Source: Aralia elata (Eukaryota > Streptophyta > Magnoliopsida > Apiales > Araliaceae). Taken from it: a DNA stretch of 64,000 nt. The DNA lies in contig CM068388.1 in assembly GCA_034770075.1 (NCBI GenBank), positions 62,387,969-62,451,968 of the forward strand, read 5' to 3'. Below, in pieces: positions 11,669 through 21,842 of the stretch. Within the stretch, counting starts at the first letter, position 1; every line of letters begins with the position of its first letter. Below the pieces are notes generated by a model. The model saw only the letters and a list, made by a program, of their open reading frames with translations, did no database searches and had not been told where the DNA came from. Position numbers and translations under genes: made by a program.

Positions 11669-11759
11669 TATTAATTTTATTTTAATAAACCCCAATCAAG
11701 TGTGTGTATATATACACACTTGAGTGGGGTTTAGTAAAATAAAATTAAAACTCTTTTAT
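11662..11759. repeat. Large near-perfect inverted repeat (hairpin)
   Basis: The sequence TAATTTTATTTTAATAAACC followed by a CCAATCAAGTG block and GTGTATATA is mirrored by TATACACACTTGAGTGGGG and a TTTAGTAAAATAAAATTA block, giving arms of about 42 bases around a centre near 11711. It may be a small fold-back MITE inserted in an AT microsatellite. No TSD is readable in the AT background. Confidence 0.8.
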
Positions 11760-12966
11760 ATTCTATATTTTTATTTAATTTTAAATATATGTGTGTGTGT
11801 GTGTGTGAAAATTGTAATAATCATTATTTGTTGGACACGGGTATGTCACATATGTATATTGCTCTCATTATTTTAAAATTGAATATACATTATAAAGTAG
11901 CATAAATTAAGATGACAATATTTAAATTTTTTAATAAATTAATTATTATTACGTAACCACTACTAATATACTTTCAATATTTGCCAAAGATATATTTTCT
12001 TAAAAAAATCTTGGTTGGAAATCTATTTTAAATTAAACATGTACCAATAAAACGCGGACGTGCGTAGTGTTTGTGGGCACATGCGAGTGATTTTGGAAGC
12101 ACATGCAGAAAATGAGAAAATTACCATGTGTAGTTAATACATATGTCCATATATGCATTATTTAGTGGGCACACCCAAAAAATTTATTTGTTCTTGGAGT
12201 CCTTTTCACTGTTGAAATCATTTTGTCTTGCATTTTGTTCGTGTCTTTGTGAGTTTCGAGGAGGAGAAATTTTTTTAAAAATTTATAGGAAAAAAGAGAG
12301 GGAGATAAAATAAATTTTATTTTTTTCTCTATATTTGTGAGTATATTGTTATACATTTTATCATTACGGGATTATATTTGTAAATCATTATAAGAATATT
12401 TTTGAAATTTTAATGTGTCGTCTAATAATGTGGTTGAGAGTTTTAAAAAGAAAAAAAAAAGTAAGATGAAAGATTTGGAAAATGAAAAGGTAGGAATTCG
12501 GAAAGTTGCAACTAAAACAAATAGTAGGGCCTACAAGAAAATTAAAAGGCCCTAAGTCCGTCCATTCTTATTAAAAGCAACCTATATCCTTTAACACTAT
12601 ACATAACAGTTACAACTTTCATACCAGGATGTCATTCCTATCCGAAAGTGTAAAGTGAGAGGACACACTCATCCGAGTGATTTTAAGAGATATCAAATGA
12701 ATTGTGAATGACCACTTGAATTTAAAAGTTTATTAATATATATTTTAATTTATCCATCATTTTACAATACGTTATCAGCACGAATTTATACCTAATTTTG
12801 GAAAGGAAGTTATCCTCCTATTGTTATTCAAACATTAAATATTATTTGTTTAATTCTCTCAACTACTCACAGTAAATATTGTTTCATTATAATTAAATTT
12901 GATCATGTATACATAGTACTATTTCATTAAAATTGTATATTATAATATATATATATAGGAAAAAAT

Positions 12967-13093
12967 GTATATACACGGCTGTGTAGTACACAGTCGCCTA
13001 TGACTGCGGTTTTTTTGGGCTATGACGACGGTCGCCATAGCCCAAAAAAACCGTCTCCATAGGGGACTGTATACTACACAACTGTGTATATAC
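12967..13093. mobile_element. Fold-back MITE (about 62-base arms)
   Basis: The left arm starts GTATATACACGGCTGTGTAG and runs into GGTTTTTTTGGGCTATG. The right arm is its reverse complement with about ten mismatches, ending CTACACAACTGTGTATATAC. Only a few bases separate the arms at the centre (near 13028). AT microsatellites flank both sides, as is common for MITEs that insert in AT repeats. No coding capacity. Superfamily unknown. Confidence 0.75.
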
Positions 13094-13095
13094 AT

Positions 13096-13100
<5 letters not shown>

Positions 13101-13157
<57 letters not shown>
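13101..13157. repeat. (AT)n(GT)n microsatellite
   Basis: An alternating AT run changing to GT, just right of the fold-back element. Confidence 0.9.
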
Positions 13158-13306
13158 AACATGACCCGTGAACTTTTTCACCTTCTTGTGGCCAAAACGA
13201 TTTCATTTGTTAGGTCCTACTAATATTTATTTTTTTCTTCCATTCAAGAGCCCAATGCCATCCATAAAAATCATGTAAATTCAAACACAAACTCAACCGT
13301 GCACTC

Positions 13307-13338
<32 letters not shown>

Positions 13339-13342
<4 letters not shown>

Positions 13343-13419
13343 CAGTCTCTCCAACGGGCCGCTGAGAACGGACCAAAAACGGACCGGATTATAGCGATGG
13401 TCCGGACCGTCGCTATAGC
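13339..13419. mobile_element. Partial MITE-like element with internal palindrome, cut by a CACTA insertion
   Basis: Begins at the end of an (AT)n tract with AGGGCAGTCTCTCC and contains repeated GGACC words plus a 26-base palindrome with one mismatch (13391-13416, GCGATGGTCC/GGACCGTCGC). Its right part is missing because the CACTA element starts at 13420. The AT flank and hairpin resemble the fold-back element at 12967, but I see no clear sequence identity. Confidence 0.4.
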
Positions 13420-13690
13420 CACTACAAGAAAAAGGGATAAGATCGACGGAATTAATTTCGTCAAACTAATCTATTTCCGACGGAATAATCCATTAAGGAT
13501 AATTCCCTCGAAAATAATATATTCTCGACGGAATTCCGTCGGAATTATAAGGCCCTTTTTGGCGCCAAGTTTTCCATCAGCGCGAAACCTAATTTCAACA
13601 TAAGGCAGGTTATTTTCGACGAAATGTCAGTCGATTTTAAGTTACTTCTGAGGGATTTATTTCTGATAGAAATTCCGTCGGAATAAACTT
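13420..13690 (+). repeat. CACTA 5' terminal inverted repeat and subterminal array
   Basis: After the terminus, about six copies of TTCCGACGGAA or its complement occur in both orientations (near 13441, 13475, 13507, 13533, 13616 and 13671). In En/Spm such subterminal motifs bind the accessory transposase TNPA. That function here is by analogy. Confidence 0.8.
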
Positions 13691-13711
13691 ATAAAACTTA
13701 ATTAATCACCT

Positions 13712-13976
13712 TTGTCTTCTTCAGCCACCTCCTATATTGTTTTCATTTCTCTCTCTCCTCACAACCGCACTCTCCCCTCTCCACTCTCATCTCTTTCATC
13801 CGCCCCCGCCACCACCGTCGCCACCCTCCCCCAGTCTCAACCCCTGTCACCACCGTCGTCATCCTCCCCGGCCGGTCTCACCCCCCTGCCACCACCACTT
13901 GCCGGCGAGTTTCGGTTGCCCTTCTCTGGTGAACTCTCTATCTCTCCTCCTTTCTCCTCATGTAATCAAGGTACTA
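13712..13976 (+). other. GC- and pyrimidine-rich exon-like segment in the CACTA leader
   Basis: A CT-rich stretch passes into proline-codon-rich sequence (CCACCACCGTCGCCACC) and ends at TCATGTAATCAAG followed by GTACTAAAAT, which looks like a splice donor. Two overlapping frames are open (91 and 88 codons), both proline-rich, so neither is convincing as protein. It may be the non-coding first exon of the transposase transcript or a captured host first exon. Its composition is sharply different from the AT-rich sequence on either side. Confidence 0.4.
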
Positions 13977-14531
13977 AAATTTCTTAAATTGTTTTTAGGC
14001 TAATATACATGGGTAATTTATGTATTGATTTGTAACTGAATTTGGATAATGGATGCGTTGTTGCTTAAATTAGAACCCGTTTGAGAAGTTGAAATTACTG
14101 ATTGCTCATATTTTTTACTAAATAAATTCTCGATATTGTTGTCCAATTGAATTTTTTTGTACTTTCTTTCATTCTTCTGAAATTGGGTATACTGTTTTGG
14201 GAATTGTTGGTGTTGTTGAAAATATTGGCATTATATTTTTGCTGAAAATTTGTTGAAATTGGGATAAATATAAAATATGCTGAAATTACTGAATTTGAAA
14301 CTGCATATTAAATTGTTTTTTTGGAACTTCAAAAACATCAACTATATATGGGTTCTCTGTCTGTTGCGTATATTGAGATAATTGGTTCAATTTTGATTAA
14401 AAAATATGATTATTTATTATTTTCCAACGGAAATTTTCGACAAATATTCTATCAGAATTGTTCAAATTGCAATCGGTGGGCTCCACTGATTATTAATGTA
14501 TTTTATGTAATTAATTCCGCAATGTGAAAAT

Positions 14532-15363
14532 AAACTAAGTAACATTTACTTAGTTTTGCTATTAGTACTAAATAAAAAAATATAATATAATAACATAAAA
14601 ATACATTTGCATAAAGTAAAATATTATAACATAATAAAATACAATAAAATAAATTAAAACTTACTTAAATAATATAATATAAACATGATAAAATATAAAT
14701 TAAATTAAATTAACTAATAATAAATTAGAATAACATAAGTTAAATTTTAAAAATTAAAATAAAATTTACATTAATTTAATAAATTAAATTAAAATGTAAT
14801 AAAATAAATTAAATTAAAAAAAATTATATAATATAATATAAATTACATTATATAATATAAAATAATAATAATAATAAATTAGGGAAATAACATAAATTAA
14901 ATTTTATTAATTAAAAATAAATTTAATTTAACTTAAATAAAGTAATAATTTAATAAAATTATATTAATATAATATAATTATACTATAAAATAAAATAATA
15001 ATAAATCAAAATAACACAAATTAAATTTAATAAATAAAAATAAAGTTAATTTAATAAATTATATAATATAACATAATACAAACTAAAATAAAATAAAATA
15101 TAAAATAATAATAATAATAAATTAGAATAAAATAAAATAAATTAAAAAAACTATTGCTTACTAAATTAACATAAAATAATTAAAATAAACTAAGTAGCAT
15201 TTGCTTAGTTTTTCACAATTAAAATAAACTAAAAAAGTGTTTATATATGATTGTACTCTACTTTGTAGTACTATACCCGTTTGAAATAATAGTTATCATA
15301 AACTGAGTAGCATTTACTTAGTTTATTATTGAAAAAATAAACTAATTAGCATTTGCTTAGTTT
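14532..15363. repeat. Low-complexity A/T block with four copies of a 25-base palindrome
   Basis: About 14560-15180 is made almost wholly of AAATTA and AATAA words. At 14532-14556, 15187-15211, about 15299-15323 and 15339-15363 lies the same imperfect palindrome, with arms AAACTAAGTA and TGCTTAGTTT or close variants. It sits in what is presumably the intron before the transposase coding exon. Confidence 0.75.
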
Positions 15364-15838
15364 TTCACAATTACAATAAACTGCATATATACATGATATA
15401 ACATATAGTATAGTTTGGAGCTTAGAAACCCGTTTGACATTCACTCATTAGGAGTGAATGTCGAATAGTCCCCAGTTTGGGACTATGACTGGATGTTATG
15501 TCTCTCACTTAGGCCGATGCTAATTGGTTAAGTACGTTTTTCATTTTGTTTTGAGGATTTTTCAGTTGTTATCTTTACATGTTCTTTGAGTGCATACTTA
15601 GATTAAGTTATCCTAGTCTATTTCATGTACGTGGAGACAATGGGGAGGTGCTGTCGAATTTTTCTTGAAACAGAAAGAAACGTGCTCAACGTGTTGGCAC
15701 TAGTGAGGAGACGCATCCAGAAACGGGATAGAAGCCTAACCCTTGTAGAGTGGAGATATTAGGAAAATATAATTCATGCATGCACCACATACATGAATAT
15801 ATATCCCTGTTCTGAATGTTTCTTTTGTTCAGTTAAAG

Positions 15839-16534
15839 ATGTCAGCTGGCCGGAGTTGGATGTACTATAGGATACCGATTGATGGGAAGGGATTAGTTGA
15901 TGTTTACCGTGAAGGGGTGTGTATTTTTTTGAAAAAAGCAGTAGAACATGCTGATGATCCGAACGGAAAGATGAGATGTCCATGTGTTAAGTGTAAAAAT
16001 ATGATTTGGAAGAAAGTCGACGAGATTAGATTTGACTTATTTTTACGTGGCTTTGTGGATGAGTATTCCGTATGGATTCATCACGACGAATCAGTTGAGC
16101 TGAGGGAACTGCCCGACAGTGTAGACCAACCAGTTCACGCGGATTCAAACGTCGATAACTATGATGTTGTGGAGATGTTGGTCGACGCGTATGACCCTAC
16201 CAATATTGACTTGGCTGAAAAGATGTCTTCGTCAAGCAGTGCTTATGAAGAGCCAAATGATATAGCAGCCACCTTTTACAAGTTGTTATCTGAATCGGGG
16301 GTCAAGTTATATCTTGGAAATGATAAGCACATCAGGCTATCTACAGTGACGAAGCTCTTACACTTCAAGAATGAGCATGACTGCAGTGAAAGAGGTTTCA
16401 ATGATTTGCTTGCTCTTATCAACGAGTTTTTACCCAAGAATATTCTTTGCCATTATGAAGTGAAGAAGATGGTCAAGGGATTGAATATGGGGTATCAGAA
16501 GATCGATGCTTGTGAACAGGATTGTATGTTATAC
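15839..16534 (+). pseudogene. CACTA transposase (TNPD-like), N-terminal part
   Basis: The open frame starts MSAGRSWMYYRIP and contains the transposase-associated zinc-binding motif near residues 42-48 (RCPCVKCKN), typical of the N-terminus of plant En/Spm TNPD proteins. Next comes an acidic linker, then FYKLLSESGVKLYLG and KKMVKGLNMGYQKIDAC, both usual in this family. At EQDCMLY it is cut by the Tekay LTR at 16535. The following codons of the apparent frame are LTR sequence. The gene resumes at 36319 after the duplicated TATAC. TNPD cuts and joins the element ends in the nucleus. The start chosen is the first ATG of the frame. Confidence 0.85.
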
Positions 16535-17827
16535 TGTGACGCCCCCAAATTCTCTACACTTCCCTGTAGCAGATCTGGTGCTCACGTGAAACTATACAAC
16601 TATAAATATTCAATAAAATATGACTTCTATCTATCCAAGGTTCACAGTATCCCATAACAGATGATAATTCCTGCCAGAACGTTATCTGTGTTTGGATACC
16701 CTCACTTGAATGTATAGATTCATATCTCATGAATACTTTTTTCATATCGATATTCCCTATCTATCTGACATTCACAATATTAATGATAAGATTGTTCTTG
16801 GAACTGAGGGGCACATTCTGGTAAAGATGGCACCTTAACGGCGCTCATTAAGTGTAACCTCAGCGCTTACAGAACTCCCAGTATCATTTAAATACCATCA
16901 TTCAGATGTATAGTTCGTAAAGATATTGTATTTACTTAGTACAACTATGCTAAAGAAAGTAAAGATCCGAGTATAACGCATTCGATGTAATAAAGGATGA
17001 TAATATATTACATATCATTAAGTTCGGTTACATTGTTCTTAGTACTAAGTTATTACAACAAAGCCTTATAAAAGACTTGAATTATTCAAAAACAGTAAAT
17101 AAAACTAGTAAACATGTCCTTTTCCTTTGTCTATCCCAGAAGTGCCGAGATTATCATTTAAAACTGCAAAAGAAGATATATGCAAGAATAAGCTATAAAT
17201 GCTCACCAAGTTCATTTGAAAATGTAAACACAATGTGTTTGATTTGAAAGATGTCAATGATGTATAACTAAGGGTTCTGTACATGAACCATATATTTCAA
17301 TTAGTTCTATCAGTCTTCAATGACTTAGAACCGTTTGATTTAGGATATCTGGTAGGGGATCAGCCTAACCAATATCCTATGAGTATGCATATCATCCAAC
17401 AATTATATGTCGATATATAATCAACATTTACTGGCACCTTATATCAAGGTGTTTCAGTTCACCTTACATCAAGGTGTTCCATTTCTCAATATAAAATATC
17501 GTACGAAAATAATTTGGTTTGACACAACAATTTACGCTCGAATAAACAATATATGAATAATGATTCATTTCTTAAGTTATGCTGAATAAGAAGCAATAAC
17601 TTCAGAATAATTGATAGCAAGATGTAATAGACTTGCTTAAATGTAACAAGGTTAGAAGACTTGCCTCGTATATCTTTTACAGTTAATATAACGGTCTAAA
17701 CGTTCGTCGTAAATCCTACACGATTATAAGTTTATGTAGACAAATAAGCGTTTAACGATTAAATTTTTTAAGTTTTATTTCGGGTATCATAACCGCATAT
17801 AAATAAGACTTCTTTTAAAATATATGA

Positions 17828-18260
17828 AATAATTTTAGCATTATAACTACTTATAGAATGAATATTTTTCAATTATATTTAAAATCAATTGAGCATTATA
17901 ACTGCTTATAAAATGAATATTCGGCTATTAGATTTGAGAAAATTTCAGCATTATAATTGCTTATAAAATGAATATTCGGCTATTAGATTTGAGAAAATTT
18001 TAGCATTATAACTGCTTATAAAATGAATATTTTTACTAAATACTTGAAGAAATTCGGACATAGTAACTGCTTATAAAAGTATATTTTTTAATATATAAGA
18101 GAAATAAATCGGACATTATATAACTACTTGTAAATAGGACTTTTGTGCTATATACTTAAAATAATTTGGGCATTATAACTGCTTGTAAATAGGACTTTTG
18201 TACTATATACTTAAAATAATTTGTGCATTATAACTGCTTATAAAAGTATATTTTTACTAA
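17828..18260. repeat. 54-56 base tandem repeat inside the LTR
   Basis: Eight diverged units each carry GCATTATAACTGCTTATAAA or a close variant followed by an AT-rich spacer. The matching region of the other LTR (35162-35485) has six units. The difference accounts for most of the LTR length gap. Confidence 0.85.
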
Positions 18261-18550
18261 ATATATATAAAGAAAAATGGAAATAATAACTACTAGAGTA
18301 ATACCTCTTGTAGTTGCTAGCTTTACTTCCAATCGCGCAGCGTTTCGATGCTTAGAAAGTAATTTTTATCTCACAATATCTCTCAGAATATAAATATAGA
18401 GTGTTTTTGCTCTTGAACTGCTCTTCAAAAATAGTAAGGAATGAATGAACTGAGCTTGCTATTTATAGAAAAATCAAATTTCACTAATTGCACGTTATGG
18501 GCTCGGCTTATTACACTTTGGTACCTAGGTTAATTACACTTTAGTACCTA

Positions 18551-18631
18551 GCGTGTGCCAGGCGTAAGTTGGCGTGTGCCAGGCGCAAGCTGGCATATGC
18601 CAGGCGTAAGCTGGCGTGTGCCAGGCGTAAG
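18551..18631. repeat. 21-base tandem repeat inside the LTR
   Basis: Four units of GCGTGTGCCAGGCGTAAGCTG with small changes. The partner LTR has two (35774-35812). It is followed in both LTRs by dispersed AAGCACGACAAA words. Confidence 0.9.
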
Positions 18632-19148
18632 CACGACAAAGTAGCTTGTCAGCGTAAGCACGACAAAACGTAAGCACGACAAAGCACTATATCAGTTTAA
18701 GCACGACACAATAGCTTACTAAAAATAATTTGTCAGGATGCTTTTTGGTGAAATCGTGAAAAGCACGACAAATCATTTTGTCAATGTAAACACGACTAAG
18801 TAGCTTGACAAAAAAAATTTTATTTGACCAAATTTATCGTTTGCATGATATAATCACAAAACATCTGCTTCGAAATATCATTTCAATCTTTATTAAGCAC
18901 ATATGTTACAAACTTCAAATCTCATTAGGGTTTAAGGTTTTAAACTTTTCGATATCTAGTTTTACGTTATACGTTCTAATTCTAAACGTATACGATAATG
19001 TTTTCGAATCTTATTAAGTTTTCAAAGATTACCTGAACAACCGTTCATCAGAATATATCATCACATAACACAGAGTCGGAATAAGAAATTTCATTTAATA
19101 AACACATAATTTACATATACAAATCTTATTAGGGTTCGGAATATTACA

Positions 19149-19161
19149 TTCACCCCCACTA
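19149..19161 (-). other. Polypurine tract of Tekay element 1
   Basis: The minus strand reads AGTGGGGGTGAA immediately before the 3' LTR start TGTAAT. This is the expected primer for plus-strand DNA synthesis. Confidence 0.85.
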
Positions 19162-21842
19162 ATAAGAATTTCGTCCTCGAAATTACAGTACAGATTATAA
19201 AAATAAGTGCGGGTAATTATCTCGCGTAGATGTTGTTCTTTCCTATCTATGATTTCAATAGGAACTTCTTCATATTATAAATCTTTTTCGATCTGAATAG
19301 GCTCGTAATCTATAACGTGTTTATTATCGGGTTTGTATGGTCGTAACACAGACACATGAAACACGTTATGGATATGTTCTAACTCAGGAGGTAAGGCTAC
19401 CTCATAAGCTACTTCACCTATCCTTCTTAATATCTGAAATGGTCCAATGAATCTCGGACTCAATTTTCCCTTCTTGTCGAAACGTATTTTGCCTTTCCAC
19501 GGAGAAACTTTTAAAAACACGTGACTACCGACATCGAAATCTTGTAGCTTCTTGTGTTGATCCGCATATTTCTTCTGTCGATCTTGAGACGCTTGTAATC
19601 TTCCTCATATAATTCGAACTATCTCAGCGGTTTGGTGAACTATTTAGGGTCATAGCATTTCTCGCTCACCGACCTCGTCCCAACATAAAGGTGTCCTACA
19701 TTTCCTTCCACACAAAGCTTCAAATGGTGGCATTCCTATGCTGACATGGTAACTATTGTTATAGGCAAACTCTACTAAAGGTAACTGATCTTCCCAACTT
19801 CCCTTGAAATCCATGATGCAAGTGCGCAACATGTCCTCCAATGTTTGAATTGTTCTCTCACTCTGACCGTCGGTTTGTGGGTGATAAGCTGTGCTTAATC
19901 TCAACTGGGTTCCTAAATATTTCTGGAGGCTTGTCCAAAAATGTGAAGTAAATCGGGGATCTCGGTCTGATATTATAGAAACAGGGACTCCATGTCTAGA
20001 AATAACTTCATTGATGTAAAGTTTGGCTAACTGGTCAAGACTGAAGTTAACTTTTATAGATAGAAAATGAGCTGATTTGGTAAGACGATCTATAATTACC
20101 CAAATGGCATTGTGACCTTTCTGTGTATTTGGGAGACCAACTACGAAATCCATGGTAATATGTTCCCATTTTCACTCGGGAATTTCTAAGGGTTGTAATA
20201 GTCCACTCGGCTTTTGGTGTTCAGCTTTAACCCTTTGACACGTTAAACATTTACTTACCCACTCTGCTATTTCTCTTTTCATGTTAGACCACCAAAAGTG
20301 TCGGCTTAAATCTTTATACATTTTTGTACTACCTGGATGTACAACGAACTTAGAACTATGAGCTTCATTCAATATTTCATCTTTCAATTCTTGTACTGAG
20401 GGTACCCAAATTCTATCTTTGTACCTCAGTACTCCATCATTATCCATTATGAATTTGTTATTCTTCCTATGGGTTATTTTAGTCTTACACTTCTGACACT
20501 CTGCATCCGTCTCCTGTAGTCTCTTGACTCTCTCCAATAAAGTTGAACCATTTTCCACAACAAATAACTTTTGGGTAGAATTCATTGGAACTCTTACCTC
20601 GATCTCAAGTTTGTCAAACTCTTTTATCAATACCTCGTTATTTGTTAGCATGTTCAACTTTTCTTGATTCTTCCTACTTAATGCGTCTGCTACGACATTG
20701 GCTTTCCCTGGATGATATAAGATTTCACAGTCGAAATCCTTTATCAATTCTAGCCATCTCCTCTGCCGCATGTTTAACTCTTTCTGTGTGAAAATATACT
20801 TCAGACTTTTATGATCTATGTAAATCTCACACTTCTCCCCATACAAGTAATGCCGCCATATTTTCAAGGCAAATACTACCGCAGCTAACTCAAGATCATG
20901 CGTAGGATACCTCTTCTCATAATCTTTGAGTTGTCGTGAGGCATACGCAATCACCTTCCCATGTTGCATTAACACACAACCCAATCCCTTGTGTGATGCA
21001 TCACTATAAACGACAACTCCTGTATCATCTGGTAAAGATAACACTGGTGCCAGGCTCAATCGTTTCTTCAACTCTCGAAAGCTTTCTTCACATTTATCTG
21101 TCCAGACATACTTTACCGTCTTTCGAGTTAAATTGGTTAGCGGGGTTGCTATTTTTAAAAAATCTTGTATAAAACGCCTATAGTACCTTGCTAAACCGAG
21201 AAAACTTCGTACTTCTGTTGGAGTTGTTGGTTGTTCCCAATTCACAACCGCCTCTATCTTTGCTGGATCCATCGCTATTCCATTCTTGTCAATTACATGA
21301 CCCAAGAACTGGACTCGTTCCAACTAGAACTCACACTTGGAAAACTTTGCATAAAGTTGTTCCTTGCGTAATATCTCCAATATGCTCCTTAAGTGTTCAA
21401 TATGCTCCTCCTTTGTTCTCGAGTATACTAAAATATCATCGATGAACACTACGATAAATTTGTCTAATCATGGTTTAAACACTCAGTTCATCAAGTCCAT
21501 AAATGCTGCCGACGCATTTATTAATCCAAAAGACATCACAAGAAACTCATAATGTCCGTAGTGTGTCCTAAACGCTGTCTTCGACACATATTCTTTTCTT
21601 ACCTTTAACTGATGATAACCTGATCGTAGGCCGATCTTCGAAAAGTGTTCGGCCCCTTTCAACTGGTCAAACAAATCATCAATTCGTGGTAAAGGATATT
21701 TGTTCTTCATGGTCAACTTATTTAATTCTCTATAGTCAACGCATAACCTTAAAGTTCCATCCTTCTTCTTGACAAACAACACTGGTGCTCCCCAAGGTGA
21801 AACACTAGGTTGTATGTATTTCTTATCTAAGAGTTCTTGTAA
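19162..21842 (-). pseudogene. Tekay element 1 pol: RT, RNase H, integrase, damaged chromodomain
   Basis: Read from 21842 leftwards. RT begins LFVKKKDGTLRLCVDYRELN. RNase H holds VVYSDASHKGLGCVLMQHG and YGEKCEIYIDHKSL. Integrase has the His/Cys zinc region (VHPGSTKMYKDLSRHFWW, CLTCQRVK), MDFVVGLP, IISDRDPRF and TDGQSERTIQ with the expected Asp-Asp-Glu. The GPF module is SPRFIGPFQILRRIGEVAYE. Breaks include a frame change near 21790, stops near 21476 and 21325, a stop at 20172 and several near 19600. After DRKEQ the sequence skips about 85 bases compared with the element at 46974, removing the chromodomain core. Enzymes of reverse transcription and integration; not functional here. Confidence 0.9.

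Larger units (their letters stand above)
11334..12966. other. AT-rich intergenic spacer upstream of the RIP gene
   Basis: Apart from the TATA box, microsatellites and a hairpin described separately, nothing coding or family-like was recognised. Short open frames here (for example 12162-12356, minus) have no protein-like composition. Confidence 0.6.
16535..19148 (-). repeat. 3' LTR of Tekay element 1
   Basis: 2614 bases, compared with 2445 in its partner. Contains about eight copies of a 54-56 base unit (17828-18260) and four copies of a 21-base unit (18551-18631). A minus-strand TATA box lies at 18456-18471. The flanking TSD (TATAC) confirms the edge. Confidence 0.93.

Noticed and set aside
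13712..14003. Two overlapping proline-rich open frames as a protein gene
   Set aside because: Both frames are open because of CT/CC-rich composition, and neither shows a domain. Kept only as an exon-like segment.
17828..18260. Regular repeats as a CRISPR array
   Set aside because: Plant DNA, AT-rich direct repeats inside an LTR without unique spacers.
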